A DNA stretch of 64,000 bases, from the NCBI GenBank assembly GCA_947525975.1, contig CANNVE010000012.1:1-64000 (forward strand), in the 5' to 3' direction. The position numbers were made by a program, and so were the translations under genes. The notes beneath the pieces were generated by a model, which saw only the letters and a program-made list of their open reading frames with translations, did no database searches and was not told the origin of the DNA. This stretch comes from an uncultured Muribaculaceae bacterium (GTDB lineage Bacteria > Bacteroidota > Bacteroidia > Bacteroidales > Muribaculaceae). This document shows positions 1 to 7,568 of this stretch, one piece after another. Within the stretch, counting starts at the first letter, position 1. Each line of letters begins with the position of its first letter.

Positions 1-141
1 AGGCTTGGCGTAGGGGTTTAGACAGGAGCACAGTAGGGACAGGAGGCTTCGCGATGTTGTTTAGACAGGGGCACAGGAGAGACAGTAGGCTTGGCGTAGG
101 GGTTTAGACAGGAGCACAGTAGGGACAGGAGGCTTCGCGAT
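1..141. repeat. 55-bp direct repeat, two copies
   Basis: Positions 1-55 and 87-141 are the same 55 bases, separated by 31 bp that hold a third, degenerate unit (64-86). The core unit resembles gacaggagcacagtag followed by acaggaggcttcgcg. Related units occur at 612-667, 13463-13488, 19336-19360, 19450-19474 and 21345-21369, so this is a dispersed intergenic repeat family. The left copy may continue beyond the window edge. Confidence 0.9.
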
Positions 142-159
142 TATGGAGCAGGCGTCTAT

Positions 160-540
160 TTATCCCTTGGTGGTGTAGGTGCGGGTTTTGCGGATTATGC
201 GGTAGTTTTCACTGCCGTAGTTGATAAGGTATCCGTACTCCAGGCCTGTAGCGCTTAAATAATTGACCAATTGTATTTCGTGTATGGCGTTTAATTCTCT
301 GACAGCTTTGATTTCGATTATTACTTTGTCGTCTACGAGGATGTCAGCTCTGAATTCGCCAACTATCACGCCCTTGTAATGCACCGCGATAGGAGTTTCT
401 TTTTCGGCCTTTATGCCCCTGCTTCTCAATTCAAAAATCAGAGCGTTTTGATATACAGATTCCAAGAATCCGTATGACAACCCCTTCCTCACCTGATACG
501 CGGCATCCTTAATGACAGCCAGCAATTCGTCAATATCCAT
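160..540 (-). CDS. GxxExxY family protein
   Basis: A 126-residue protein of the GxxExxY family, small proteins with a PD-(D/E)XK nuclease-like fold whose role is not established. The family signature is visible as GFLESVY at residues 23-29, and the nuclease-like core as RADILVDDKVIIEIKA at about 64-79 (D, then E-x-K). Length is normal for the family. The ATG at 540 is the only good start. It stands alone, with repeat-rich DNA on both sides: direct repeats at 1-141 and inverted copies of the same unit at 612-667, so it may be a recently moved accessory gene. Family assignment is firm; function is unknown. Confidence 0.85.
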   Translation of the reverse strand: MDIDELLAVIKDAAYQVRKGLSYGFLESVYQNALIFELRSRGIKAEKETPIAVHYKGVIVGEFRADILVDDKVIIEIKAVRELNAIHEIQLVNYLSATGLEYGYLINYGSENYRIIRKTRTYTTKG

Positions 541-611
541 AAAACCAACAGATTAAATAGTTTTTTAATATAGGAAAACTTTCGGCAATAAATTACCACC
601 ATCCTCACCGT

Positions 612-667
612 GAAGCCTCCTGTTTCTCCTGTGCTGCTGTCAAAACACCACTGCGAAGCCTCCTGTC
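612..667. repeat. Inverted copies of the GACAGGAG repeat family
   Basis: Reverse-complement copies of the 1-141 unit lie at 612-641 (gaagcctcc then tcctgtgctgctgtc) and 653-667 (gcgaagcctcctgtc), with a further degenerate copy near 680-693. Together with 1-141 they bracket the GxxExxY gene in inverted orientation. Confidence 0.7.
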
Positions 668-691
668 TAAATCCCAATGCGGAGCCTACTG

Positions 692-1597
692 TCAGGCGTC
701 GAAGGTGAGGCCTTCGCGGGCGAGGGTGGTGTTGGCGAATTCCTCGCGGGCCTGGTTGAGGAGGACGCTTTCGTCGGCGGCGTATTGCTTTGAGAAATGT
801 CCGATCACGAGCTTGCCGACGTTGGCGGCTGCGGCGCACTGTCCGGCCTGGCGGGCGGTGGAATGGCCCCGGTCGCGGGCCACCGAAGCTTTGTCATCGG
901 CGTAGGTGGCTTCATGAAACAGGGTGTCGACCCCGGACACGGCGCGCGTCACCGCCTGCGACTTCATCGTGTCGGAGGCGTAGGCGTAGCTGCGGGCCGG
1001 AGCCGGGTCGGTGGTGAGCCATTTGTTGGGAATCACCTTGCCGTCGGCGTCGACAAAGTCGGCGCCCTCCTTGATGGCCGCCCGCTCTCGGATGGGCACG
1101 TTGTAGTATTCGAGCATATCGCCCCGCAGCGGCCTTGGCTTCTGCTTCTCGCGGAATATGAATCCTACTGCAGGGGTGGTGTGAGGCATAGGGAAAGTCT
1201 CCACGGTGAGGGCGTCGTCTTCGTAGATCACCGTCTGCTCTATCCCGATGGGGTGGAACACGAGCGTGTATTGCGGCTCATGCGAGAACGTGTCGAGGCA
1301 AGCCTTGATCACGTCGATGCCTTTTTGCTGCATGTAGACGTGGACCGTGCCGTTGAAATCATGCAGGGCCAGGGTCGACAGCAGCCCGGGGAGCCCGAGC
1401 ACATGGTCGCCGTGGAGGTGGGAGATGAAGATGCAGCATAGGCGCGAGAATTTGAGTCCGGCCTTGCGCATGCCGAGTTGGGCGCCCTCGCCGCAGTCTA
1501 TCATATAGAGGTGGGTGTTATGCTCCACCACCTGGCATGAAGGCATGTGCTTGAGCGATGGCGTGGCCGATCCGCATCCGAGTATGTGTATCTTCAT
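692..1597 (-). CDS. rnz: Ribonuclease Z
   Basis: A 301-residue zinc-dependent endoribonuclease that removes 3' trailers from tRNA precursors. It has the metallo-beta-lactamase fold; the HxHxDH zinc motif is visible as SHLHGDHVLGLPG at about residues 59-71, followed by the long flexible arm typical of RNase Z and a late histidine in GHFSKQY near 267. Length matches bacterial RNase Z. The ATG at 1597 begins MKIHILGCGSATP, the usual N-terminus. It lies downstream of yidC on the same strand, but a strong hairpin (1613-1640) separates them, so it probably has its own promoter or depends on read-through. Confidence 0.96.
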   Translation of the reverse strand: MKIHILGCGSATPSLKHMPSCQVVEHNTHLYMIDCGEGAQLGMRKAGLKFSRLCCIFISHLHGDHVLGLPGLLSTLALHDFNGTVHVYMQQKGIDVIKACLDTFSHEPQYTLVFHPIGIEQTVIYEDDALTVETFPMPHTTPAVGFIFREKQKPRPLRGDMLEYYNVPIRERAAIKEGADFVDADGKVIPNKWLTTDPAPARSYAYASDTMKSQAVTRAVSGVDTLFHEATYADDKASVARDRGHSTARQAGQCAAAANVGKLVIGHFSKQYAADESVLLNQAREEFANTTLAREGLTFDA

Positions 1598-1612
1598 CTG
1601 GTCTTTGATTTG

Positions 1613-1640
1613 ATGGGGGCGCGAATGATCGCGCCCCCAT
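1613..1640 (-). terminator. Hairpin terminator after yidC
   Basis: A perfect 12-bp stem (atgggggcgcga / tcgcgcccccat) with a 4-nt loop lies between the yidC stop and the rnz start. There is no clear U-tract on the minus strand. The core GGGCGCGAAT/TCGCGCCC recurs in the hairpin at 56767-56790. Confidence 0.7.
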
Positions 1641-1669
1641 TGTGTAGAAAAATGCTTTGGCTTTGCGGC

Positions 1670-3757
1670 TCACTTCTTTTTGGCGCGCTGCTTTGCCTGC
1701 TCTCTCATGATGGCTTCCTGCTTCTTCTGCATCTCTTCGAGGCGAGCCATGAATCCGCCTTTCTTCTTTTTCGGATTCTTGGCGTTGGCCAGAAGCTCGG
1801 CGCGCACCTTCTTCTCGTTGATGCACTTGCGGAAGATCCATGTCTGTATGATGGTGATCAGCAGCGACAGGAAGTAGTAGTAGCTGAGGCCCGACGCGTA
1901 GTCGTTGAATATGAAGAGGAACATCACCGGCATCAGATACATCATCCACTTCATGCCGGGCATCGAGGCCGAGCCGGGCTGATTCTGCATGTTGATCTTG
2001 CTGTAGACTATGTTGGTCACGGTCATCAGCAAGCAGAATAGGCTCACGTGATTGCCATACCATGGAATGGTGAAGGGGAGGGTGAAGATGGAGTCGGGAG
2101 CGGCGAGGTCATGCGCCCATAGGAACGACTGTCCGCGCAGCTCGATGGCCGACGGGAAGAAGGCGAACATGGCGATCAGGATCGGCATCTGCAGCAGCAT
2201 AGGCAGGCAGCCCGAGAAGGGAGATGCGCCCACGCGGCTATAGAGCGACATGGTCTCCTGCTGGCGCTTCATGGCGTTTTCCTGGCCGGGATATTTGTCG
2301 TTGATCTCCTTTATCTCGGGAGCCAGGGCGCGCATCTTGGCCTGCGACATATAGCTCTTGTAGGTGAAGGGGAAGAGGATGAGCTTGATGAATATGGTCA
2401 GCAGCAGGATGATGATGCCGTAGTTGGATATGAATTTGCTCAGGAATGAGAATACGGGGATCACTATGATCTGGTTGATCCAGCGGAATAGGCTCCATCC
2501 CAGGGGCACGAGGCGGTTGAGTTCGAGGTCGTCGCCGTCGGGCGAGATCTTGTCGTCGATGCTGTTGAGCAAGGGGTAGTCGTTGGGGCCGAAGTAGAAA
2601 TCAAATGCCGCCGGGGTGGCCTCGGTGGTGGAGTAGGGCATGATCGAGTGCAGGGCCATGTCCTTGACGTATGTGTTGTTGTCCTTAAGCGGGGTGCTGG
2701 TCATCTCGGCCTGCGAGAAGGGAGTGGAGGGAATCACCACTGACGAGAAGAACTGGTTTTTGAATGCCACCCACTTCACTTGTCCGCTGATGTTCTCGAC
2801 TTCGGCGTCGGTGGTGCTGAGTTCGTCGGGAGATCCCTTTGTCATCTTGTACATCACCGAGCTGTTGCGCTCCTCAAAGGTGTTGCCCTTTTCGTTGCGC
2901 ACCATTTTCTGGCTCCAGTTGAAGGCCATGGTCGATGTGCTGGGGGGAATCACCGCATCCATGCCCTTCTGCTCTACCGACACCTTCACCAGATACTCCT
3001 CGGGGACGATGCTGTAGCGTATGCGCCAATATTGCTCCGGCCCGAAATTGAGGGCCATCACCACGCTTGAGTCGGTGACTTCGGTGGGCTGGAAATAGAG
3101 CGAGTCGGTGTGTATGTGCTGCTCCGCTGTCACAAACGAGAAGCTGTATGAGCCGGTGGCGGCGGTGAAGAGCGTGACGGGCTTCACAGGCTCGAAGCGC
3201 TCGTTCATGTATTTCTTCAGCACAACCTCCTCGACTATGCCGCCCTTGTTGGCGAAGGTGACGCGCATATTCTCGTTTTCGAGCACTGTCTTTTGGTCAT
3301 CGCCATAGAAGAAGGGCGCGAACTCGCTGTAGCGCATATGCTTGTCGAGGTTGGCGCGCAGTTTGGCATGGGCTGCGTTGAATTGCTTCTGGCTGATGCC
3401 TGAGAGGTCGGCGCGCAGCATGTTGGCCACGGCCACCTCCATGGTGTCCACCTTCACGCTGCCGGTCAGGGCGGAGTCGGCGGGCGCATACCTTAACTGC
3501 ATGGTGGGGTCGGCAAGGACGAAGCTTCCGTCGGCTTGGGCGCGGCCCTTGGCCATCACCACATTGGCTATGGCCGGGATGTCAGCCTCGGTGTAGAAAT
3601 GCTGGGCTGCCGCCGCAGAGGCTGCTTGCTCGGTGGGGGGGGCTGAGGCAGCCTTCGTGTCGGTCGGTTTCTGTTGGGGGCGGGTGCACCACATGAATAC
3701 GAGTAGCACTAAAGCCATCATCACGAAGGTGCTGGTTGTACTGTTCTTGTTATCCAC
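1670..3757 (-). CDS. yidC: Membrane protein insertase YidC
   Basis: A 695-residue inner-membrane insertase and chaperone that inserts and folds membrane proteins with or without SecYEG. An N-terminal signal-anchor helix (residues 10-25) leads into a Pro/Ala-rich linker, then a large periplasmic beta-domain (about 60-380). The conserved YidC/Oxa1 core with its transmembrane helices follows from about 430 (FLSKFISNYGIIILLLTIFIKLILFPFTYKS and later helices), and a basic tail ends KKKKGGF...KQRAKKK, as in ribosome-binding tails. The length is larger than E. coli YidC, as usual for Bacteroidetes. The start is GTG at 3757 (MDNKNS). It lies 52 bp downstream of pyrG, the usual order in Bacteroidales as far as I recall. 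Confidence 0.96.
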   Translation of the reverse strand: MDNKNSTTSTFVMMALVLLVFMWCTRPQQKPTDTKAASAPPTEQAASAAAAQHFYTEADIPAIANVVMAKGRAQADGSFVLADPTMQLRYAPADSALTGSVKVDTMEVAVANMLRADLSGISQKQFNAAHAKLRANLDKHMRYSEFAPFFYGDDQKTVLENENMRVTFANKGGIVEEVVLKKYMNERFEPVKPVTLFTAATGSYSFSFVTAEQHIHTDSLYFQPTEVTDSSVVMALNFGPEQYWRIRYSIVPEEYLVKVSVEQKGMDAVIPPSTSTMAFNWSQKMVRNEKGNTFEERNSSVMYKMTKGSPDELSTTDAEVENISGQVKWVAFKNQFFSSVVIPSTPFSQAEMTSTPLKDNNTYVKDMALHSIMPYSTTEATPAAFDFYFGPNDYPLLNSIDDKISPDGDDLELNRLVPLGWSLFRWINQIIVIPVFSFLSKFISNYGIIILLLTIFIKLILFPFTYKSYMSQAKMRALAPEIKEINDKYPGQENAMKRQQETMSLYSRVGASPFSGCLPMLLQMPILIAMFAFFPSAIELRGQSFLWAHDLAAPDSIFTLPFTIPWYGNHVSLFCLLMTVTNIVYSKINMQNQPGSASMPGMKWMMYLMPVMFLFIFNDYASGLSYYYFLSLLITIIQTWIFRKCINEKKVRAELLANAKNPKKKKGGFMARLEEMQKKQEAIMREQAKQRAKKK

Positions 3758-3809
3758 TTATCTTGATTTTTTTTAGTTTCGTAATATTTTGCGTATGATT
3801 CTGCGGGCT

Positions 3810-5408
3810 TCAGCGAGCGATGGCCGCGCGCATGAAGCTCAGGAATATGGGGTTGGGGCGGAGCACTGTGCTTGAGTATTCGGGATGATACTGCGTGCCC
3901 ACGTACCAGCGCTTCTCGGGCAGCTCCACCACCTCCACAAGGCCGGTGCGAGGGTTGCGCCCCACGCATTGCATGCCGGCCTGCTCGAATGCTTCGCGGT
4001 AAGAGTCGTTGAATTCGAAGCGGTGGCGATGGCGCTCGCGCACCATGTTGGCTCCGTATGCCTCGGCGGCCTTTGATCCGGGGCGCAGCTCGCAGTCATA
4101 TTCGCCAAGGCGCATGGTGCCTCCCATGTTTGATATGCTTTTCTGCTCCTCCATCAGGTCGATGACGGGGTGGGGAGTGGTGGGATGCATCTCGGTGGAG
4201 TTGGCGTCGGCGAGGCCGAGCACATTGCGCGCGTATTCGATCACCATGCACTGCATGCCAAGGCAGATGCCGAAGGTGGGCACGTCATGCTCGCGGCACC
4301 AGCGCAGGGCCGTGAATTTGCCTTCGATGCCGCGTTGGCCGAAGCCGGGGGCCACTACCACGCCGTCCATGCCTTCGAGCAGCGAATCTACGTTTTCCGG
4401 AGTGATTTTCTCTGAATGTATGCTCACAAGGTCGAGCTTGCGGTCGCAGTATGTGGCTGCCTGGAAGAGAGCCTCGTTGATCGATTTGTATGCGTCCTGC
4501 AGCTCCACGTATTTTCCCACCAGGCCTATGCGCACGGTCTGCTCGGCTGAGTCCATCTTGCGCAGGAATTCATTCCAGGCGTGCATGTCGGGCTCGCCGT
4601 CGGTGGGCAGGCCCATCTTGCGCAGCACTATCTCATCGAGCTTCTGCTCATGCATCGCTATGGGCACTTTGTAGATCGAAGGCAGGTCTTTCGATTGGAT
4701 GACGGCATCGGGCGATACGTTGCAGAATTGAGCTATCTTGCGGCGCATGTCGGCCGGTATGTCTTTTTCAGTGCGGAGCACCAGCACATCGGGCTGTATG
4801 CCCACCTCCTGCAGCACCTTCACGCTGTGCTGGGTGGGCTTGGTCTTCAGCTCCTTGGCGGCGTGGAGGTATGGCACGTAGGTGAGGTGGATGCAGAGGC
4901 TGTCGTCGCCCAGTTCCCATCGCAGCTGCCTCACGCTCTCGATAAACGGCTGCGACTCTATGTCGCCCACTGTGCCGCCGATCTCGGTGATCACGAAATC
5001 ATAATCGCCGGTGTTGCCGAGGGCTTTTACGTTGCGGCGTATCTCGTCGGTGATGTGTGGCACTATCTGCACCGTCTTGCCGAGGTAGTCGCCACGGCGC
5101 TCCTTTTCGATCACGGTCTTGAAGATGCGGCCAGTGGTCACATTGTTGGCGCGCGACGTGCGCATGTCGGTGAATCGCTCGTAGTGGCCCAGGTCGAGGT
5201 CGGTCTCGGTGCCGTCGGCGGTGACGTAGCATTCGCCGTGCTCGTAGGGGTTGAGCGTGCCGGGATCGATGTTGATGTAGGGGTCAAACTTCTGAATGGT
5301 CACTCTGTATCCGCGAGCCTTCAGCAGGCAGGCGAGAGATGCGGATATGATGCCCTTGCCCAGCGATGACACCACGCCTCCCGTCACGAAAATATATTTG
5401 GTTTCCAC
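3810..5408 (-). CDS. pyrG: CTP synthase
   Basis: A 532-residue enzyme that converts UTP to CTP with ATP and glutamine, the last step of de novo pyrimidine nucleotide synthesis. The N-terminal amidoligase domain opens with KYIFVTGGVVSSLGKGI (P-loop, residues 4-20). The C-terminal class I glutamine amidotransferase has the nucleophile Cys in FGICLGMQ (about 380) and the His-Glu pair in QYHPEYSS near 510. Full length. ATG at 5408. A TAnnTTTG box lies upstream at 5441-5448. It is probably transcribed with yidC. The pathway partners carA and carB are elsewhere in the window. Confidence 0.97.
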   Translation of the reverse strand: METKYIFVTGGVVSSLGKGIISASLACLLKARGYRVTIQKFDPYINIDPGTLNPYEHGECYVTADGTETDLDLGHYERFTDMRTSRANNVTTGRIFKTVIEKERRGDYLGKTVQIVPHITDEIRRNVKALGNTGDYDFVITEIGGTVGDIESQPFIESVRQLRWELGDDSLCIHLTYVPYLHAAKELKTKPTQHSVKVLQEVGIQPDVLVLRTEKDIPADMRRKIAQFCNVSPDAVIQSKDLPSIYKVPIAMHEQKLDEIVLRKMGLPTDGEPDMHAWNEFLRKMDSAEQTVRIGLVGKYVELQDAYKSINEALFQAATYCDRKLDLVSIHSEKITPENVDSLLEGMDGVVVAPGFGQRGIEGKFTALRWCREHDVPTFGICLGMQCMVIEYARNVLGLADANSTEMHPTTPHPVIDLMEEQKSISNMGGTMRLGEYDCELRPGSKAAEAYGANMVRERHRHRFEFNDSYREAFEQAGMQCVGRNPRTGLVEVVELPEKRWYVGTQYHPEYSSTVLRPNPIFLSFMRAAIAR

Positions 5409-5440
5409 TGTTGAAATGTTGTAATTGCTGTTTCAAACCG

Positions 5441-5448
5441 CAAATTTA
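5441..5448 (-). promoter_or_regulatory. Promoter -7 box of pyrG
   Basis: On the minus strand this reads TAAATTTG, matching the Bacteroidetes TAnnTTTG consensus, 33 nt before the pyrG ATG. No clean TTTG at -33 is seen. Confidence 0.6.
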
Positions 5449-5481
5449 CACATTTTCCCCGAATAAACGGGAATAAAAACA

Positions 5482-5542
5482 CAGATTGCGCCGAATCCAA
5501 CAGATAAATTTAGTGAAAAAATGTTGGATACGGTGCAATCTG
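5482..5542. repeat. Imperfect 20-bp inverted repeat
   Basis: Arms at 5482-5501 and 5523-5542 pair at 18 of 20 positions around a 21-nt AT-rich loop. The hairpin lies 26 nt after the stop of the last phage-module gene (5568) and upstream of the pyrG promoter. It could be a transcription terminator for the module or a mobile-element remnant; no flanking target duplication was recognised. Confidence 0.65.
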
Positions 5543-5567
5543 TAAAGAGGCTGTTACACGCTTATGT

Positions 5568-5984
5568 TCAAAAGGGTGGGATGGGGCGTCGGGCGGGGCA
5601 GCGGACTCGGGCCTGTCGCTTCAGGGAGGCGAGTGTTGAGAGCGCTTGCTCGTAGTGGATATCTGATGATTCATGGCCGCAGATCTGCAGCCATCGCGAT
5701 ATTATGTATCGGGCCAATGCGCCGCGCAGCAGATCTGCGTTTTCATTGCCGTCTGAGACAGTAAGGTTGACATCGTGCGCCGATGTGGACGCGGCTCCCG
5801 GCGAGAGACCTATGCCCGCGCATGCCCAGGCTTTTGCGTCGCGCCAAAGGATGTCGATAAGCTCCCTGTCGGCGTCGAGGGTGGGGAGGGTGTCGTACAT
5901 GCCGTTTTTGCCTCCGATGTAAGCCGTGATGATGTCCACTTCGGCTAATACGTCATCCCTGTTGATGGTGATAGTCGTTTTCAT
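5568..5984 (-). CDS. Hypothetical protein, last gene of phage module
   Basis: A 138-residue protein that I do not recognise. It starts MKTTITINRDDVLAEVDIITAYIGGK, is predicted soluble and mostly helical, and ends in a basic, proline-rich tail (RQARVRCPARRPIPPF). It lies 14 bp downstream of the DUF6808-like gene on the same strand and is the last gene of the phage-derived set, so it may be a small structural or connector protein; that is context only. The ATG at 5984 gives a compact start. It is followed by the 5482-5542 inverted repeat, which could end transcription. Confidence 0.6.
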   Translation of the reverse strand: MKTTITINRDDVLAEVDIITAYIGGKNGMYDTLPTLDADRELIDILWRDAKAWACAGIGLSPGAASTSAHDVNLTVSDGNENADLLRGALARYIISRWLQICGHESSDIHYEQALSTLASLKRQARVRCPARRPIPPF

Positions 5985-5998
5985 TATTCATTTTTTCA

Positions 5999-6532
5999 TT
6001 AAAAGCTTACGAAAGAGTATGTGATGCCGATGCCCACATAGGGCGAGAAGCCTCGCGGCCCGATGGCGTAGCCGGCGGTCACGCCCAGATGCCAATGCTT
6101 TGGCTTGGGCTGTATCGGGCGCGGCTGATAGATGCGTATGCTGTCGAGCGACGGCTGCCAGCCGCTCACCCATGCTGTGTAGGTGAGGCTGTCGGTGTAT
6201 TCTTTGCTGACTATCGGCACCTCGGCTTCGACGCTGTCAGGGATTTCAAGCATTGTTGAGTCGGCTGTCGGTGTCTTCGGCTTGCGGCTTGTGGCCGGCA
6301 AAGCCAATTTTGCCGTAACAGTCCTGACAGGCATGCTGTCTACAGGCATAGGCATGGTGATGCGGATGGTGTCAATGCGCGTTGTTTCCGGTGCAGGAGG
6401 CGGCTCTCTGCTGCACATCAGCGCGATGCCTACTAAGATAAGTGCGATTACGAGTACGGTCGTTAATGGTGCGGTCGTTAATGGTAGGGTCGTTCCTTGG
6501 AACGACCACTCTGCGTGTGGGCGTTTTTTCAT
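5999..6532 (-). CDS. Phage membrane protein, DUF6808-like
   Basis: A 177-residue protein with one N-terminal membrane helix (about residues 25-42, VLVIALILVGIALMC), a Pro/Thr-rich extracytoplasmic part, and a C-terminal segment (LGVTAGYAIGPRGFSPYVGIGITYSF) that looks like a short beta-hairpin. The pattern of repeated DSIRI/DTIRI motifs followed by such an end matches, from memory, the DUF6808 proteins of Bacteroidales phages; an Rz-like spanin role next to an amidase is possible. I chose the ATG at 6532 (MKKRPHAE); longer starts run through palindromic repeats. The palindrome at 6488-6507 is translated in frame as WSFQGTT at residues 9-15. Odd: the next residues LPLTTAPLTT suggest a local short duplication. 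Confidence 0.65.
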   Translation of the reverse strand: MKKRPHAEWSFQGTTLPLTTAPLTTVLVIALILVGIALMCSREPPPAPETTRIDTIRITMPMPVDSMPVRTVTAKLALPATSRKPKTPTADSTMLEIPDSVEAEVPIVSKEYTDSLTYTAWVSGWQPSLDSIRIYQPRPIQPKPKHWHLGVTAGYAIGPRGFSPYVGIGITYSFVSF

Positions 6533-6634
6533 AATAGTTAGAATTGGATTGTTGAGGTTTGGGAAGTGGTCGTTCCAAGGAACGACCGTACACATGGGAT
6601 GGGTTTCGTCAGGTGGTCGTTCCAAGGAACGACC
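6488..6634. repeat. 20-bp palindrome GGTCGTTCC..., three copies
   Basis: GGTCGTTCCTTGGAACGACC at 6488-6507 and its reverse complement (centre AA instead of TT) at 6568-6587 and 6615-6634. The first copy lies inside the N-terminal codons of the 5999-6532 gene, the second is between genes, and the third forms the last codons of the amidase gene. With the copies at 7198-7339 it makes a local family of six. Confidence 0.95.
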
Positions 6635-7241
6635 ATACTTGAAGCGACCGTACAATTGCGTTGATGTGGAGGTTGGCTATGGTCTCGATTCCGGCTTCGC
6701 TGAGCATGAAGGCGAGGTCGTCTTTGTTGTCCATAAAGAGATTTTCGGTGAGCACTGCCGGGCAGCGCGTATCACGGCAGATGGCGAGATTCTGCACCCA
6801 AAAGTCCTGACCGGGCATAGGCCTCCTCACGGTCAGCCCGAGCCGCTCGGCCTCCTTGGCGAGCAGCGAAGCCATTCGCTTTGAGTCTGCGCTCGCGTTA
6901 GGAGCCACAAATGCGCTCCAGCCGCGGGCCTGTCTCCACTCTCCCCGTCCGGCGGCATTGGCGTGTATGCTGATCAGCATACACGCGCCCTCCATAGCGT
7001 TGGCTCTCGCCGTGCGCTCACGCAGGGGCACATCCCGGTCTTCCGGCACCAGCAGCCCGGCGTCTAAGCCTTTGGCCCGAAGCCCCTCCGCGACACGGCG
7101 GGCCACCCTGCGGGTCCATTCCCATTCCAGCAGCCGCCCGTCCGGGCTCCGCTTTCCCGGCGTCTCTACCCCGTGACCGTTATCGATCAAATAGTACGGT
7201 CGTTCCTTGGAACGACCACTCTGCTTATGAGGATAATTCAT
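6609..7241 (-). CDS. N-acetylmuramoyl-L-alanine amidase (phage-type)
   Basis: A 210-residue zinc amidase (Amidase_3 fold) that cleaves the bond between muramic acid and the stem peptide, here probably a phage lysis enzyme. Zinc and catalytic residues are visible: His in YLIDNGHGVETPGKRSPDG (about 17-35), His in LISIHANAAG near 104, and the catalytic Glu in VLTENLFMDN near 170. There is no signal peptide, so export would need the neighbouring holin-like protein. I chose the ATG at 7241 (MNYPHKQ). Odd: palindromic repeats are translated at both ends, as GRSKERP at residues 9-15 and as WSFLGTT just before the stop. It lies 68 bp from the next gene, in a palindrome-rich gap. Confidence 0.85.
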   Translation of the reverse strand: MNYPHKQSGRSKERPYYLIDNGHGVETPGKRSPDGRLLEWEWTRRVARRVAEGLRAKGLDAGLLVPEDRDVPLRERTARANAMEGACMLISIHANAAGRGEWRQARGWSAFVAPNASADSKRMASLLAKEAERLGLTVRRPMPGQDFWVQNLAICRDTRCPAVLTENLFMDNKDDLAFMLSEAGIETIANLHINAIVRSLQVWSFLGTTT

Positions 7242-7339
7242 AGTAAAAAATAGATATAGGTTGGTGAAACGGTCGTTCCTTGGAACGACCGTACACATGG
7301 AAGGTTAGTTTCGTTAAGTGGTCGTTCCAAGGAACGACC
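7198..7339. repeat. 20-bp palindrome GGTCGTTCC..., three more copies
   Basis: Copies at 7198-7217, 7271-7290 (both TT-centred) and 7320-7339 (AA-centred). The first encodes the GRSKERP segment near the amidase N-terminus; the other two are in the gap between the holin-like gene and the amidase. Several are followed by the same flanking words (gtacacatgg, actctgc), so the repeated unit is longer than the palindrome itself. Confidence 0.95.
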
Positions 7340-7369
7340 CTACTATAGACCACTACTATACGACCACTG

Positions 7370-7552
7370 CTATTTGTATCGGTAGTCGATGCCGAATATG
7401 GCGCCGGCGAAGGTCATGATCTCGCCGAAGGCCACCAGCACCGACGAGTGTATCTCGCCGTTAGGAGGCACCACGAATCCCGCTATAAGCAGGCCGGCTC
7501 CTATCGCAATCAGGGCTACGGCACATTTCAATTGGGTGGCGTTTTTCTTCAT
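7370..7552 (-). CDS. Small two-helix membrane protein, holin-like
   Basis: A 60-residue protein with two hydrophobic helices (CAVALIAIGAGLLIAGFVV and VLVAFGEIMTFAGAIFGI) joined by a short polar loop and ending in DYRYK. Size, topology and position just upstream of the amidase fit a phage holin; no sequence family is recognised, so this is inference. The ATG at 7552 (MKKNATQLKC) is preferred over a TTG nine bases upstream. The capsid gene ends 16 bp before it on the same strand, so the two are probably cotranscribed. Confidence 0.65.
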   Translation of the reverse strand: MKKNATQLKCAVALIAIGAGLLIAGFVVPPNGEIHSSVLVAFGEIMTFAGAIFGIDYRYK

Positions 7553-7568
7553 CGCGGCCAATCATGAT

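Noticed and set aside
1-141. The repeated block as the start of a CRISPR or tandem array
   Set aside because: Only two copies with a degenerate third unit in between, and dispersed relatives elsewhere; better described as an intergenic repeat family.
797-1441. A 214-codon plus-strand frame opposite rnz
   Set aside because: The opposite strand encodes a complete RNase Z with its zinc motif; this frame has no recognisable features.
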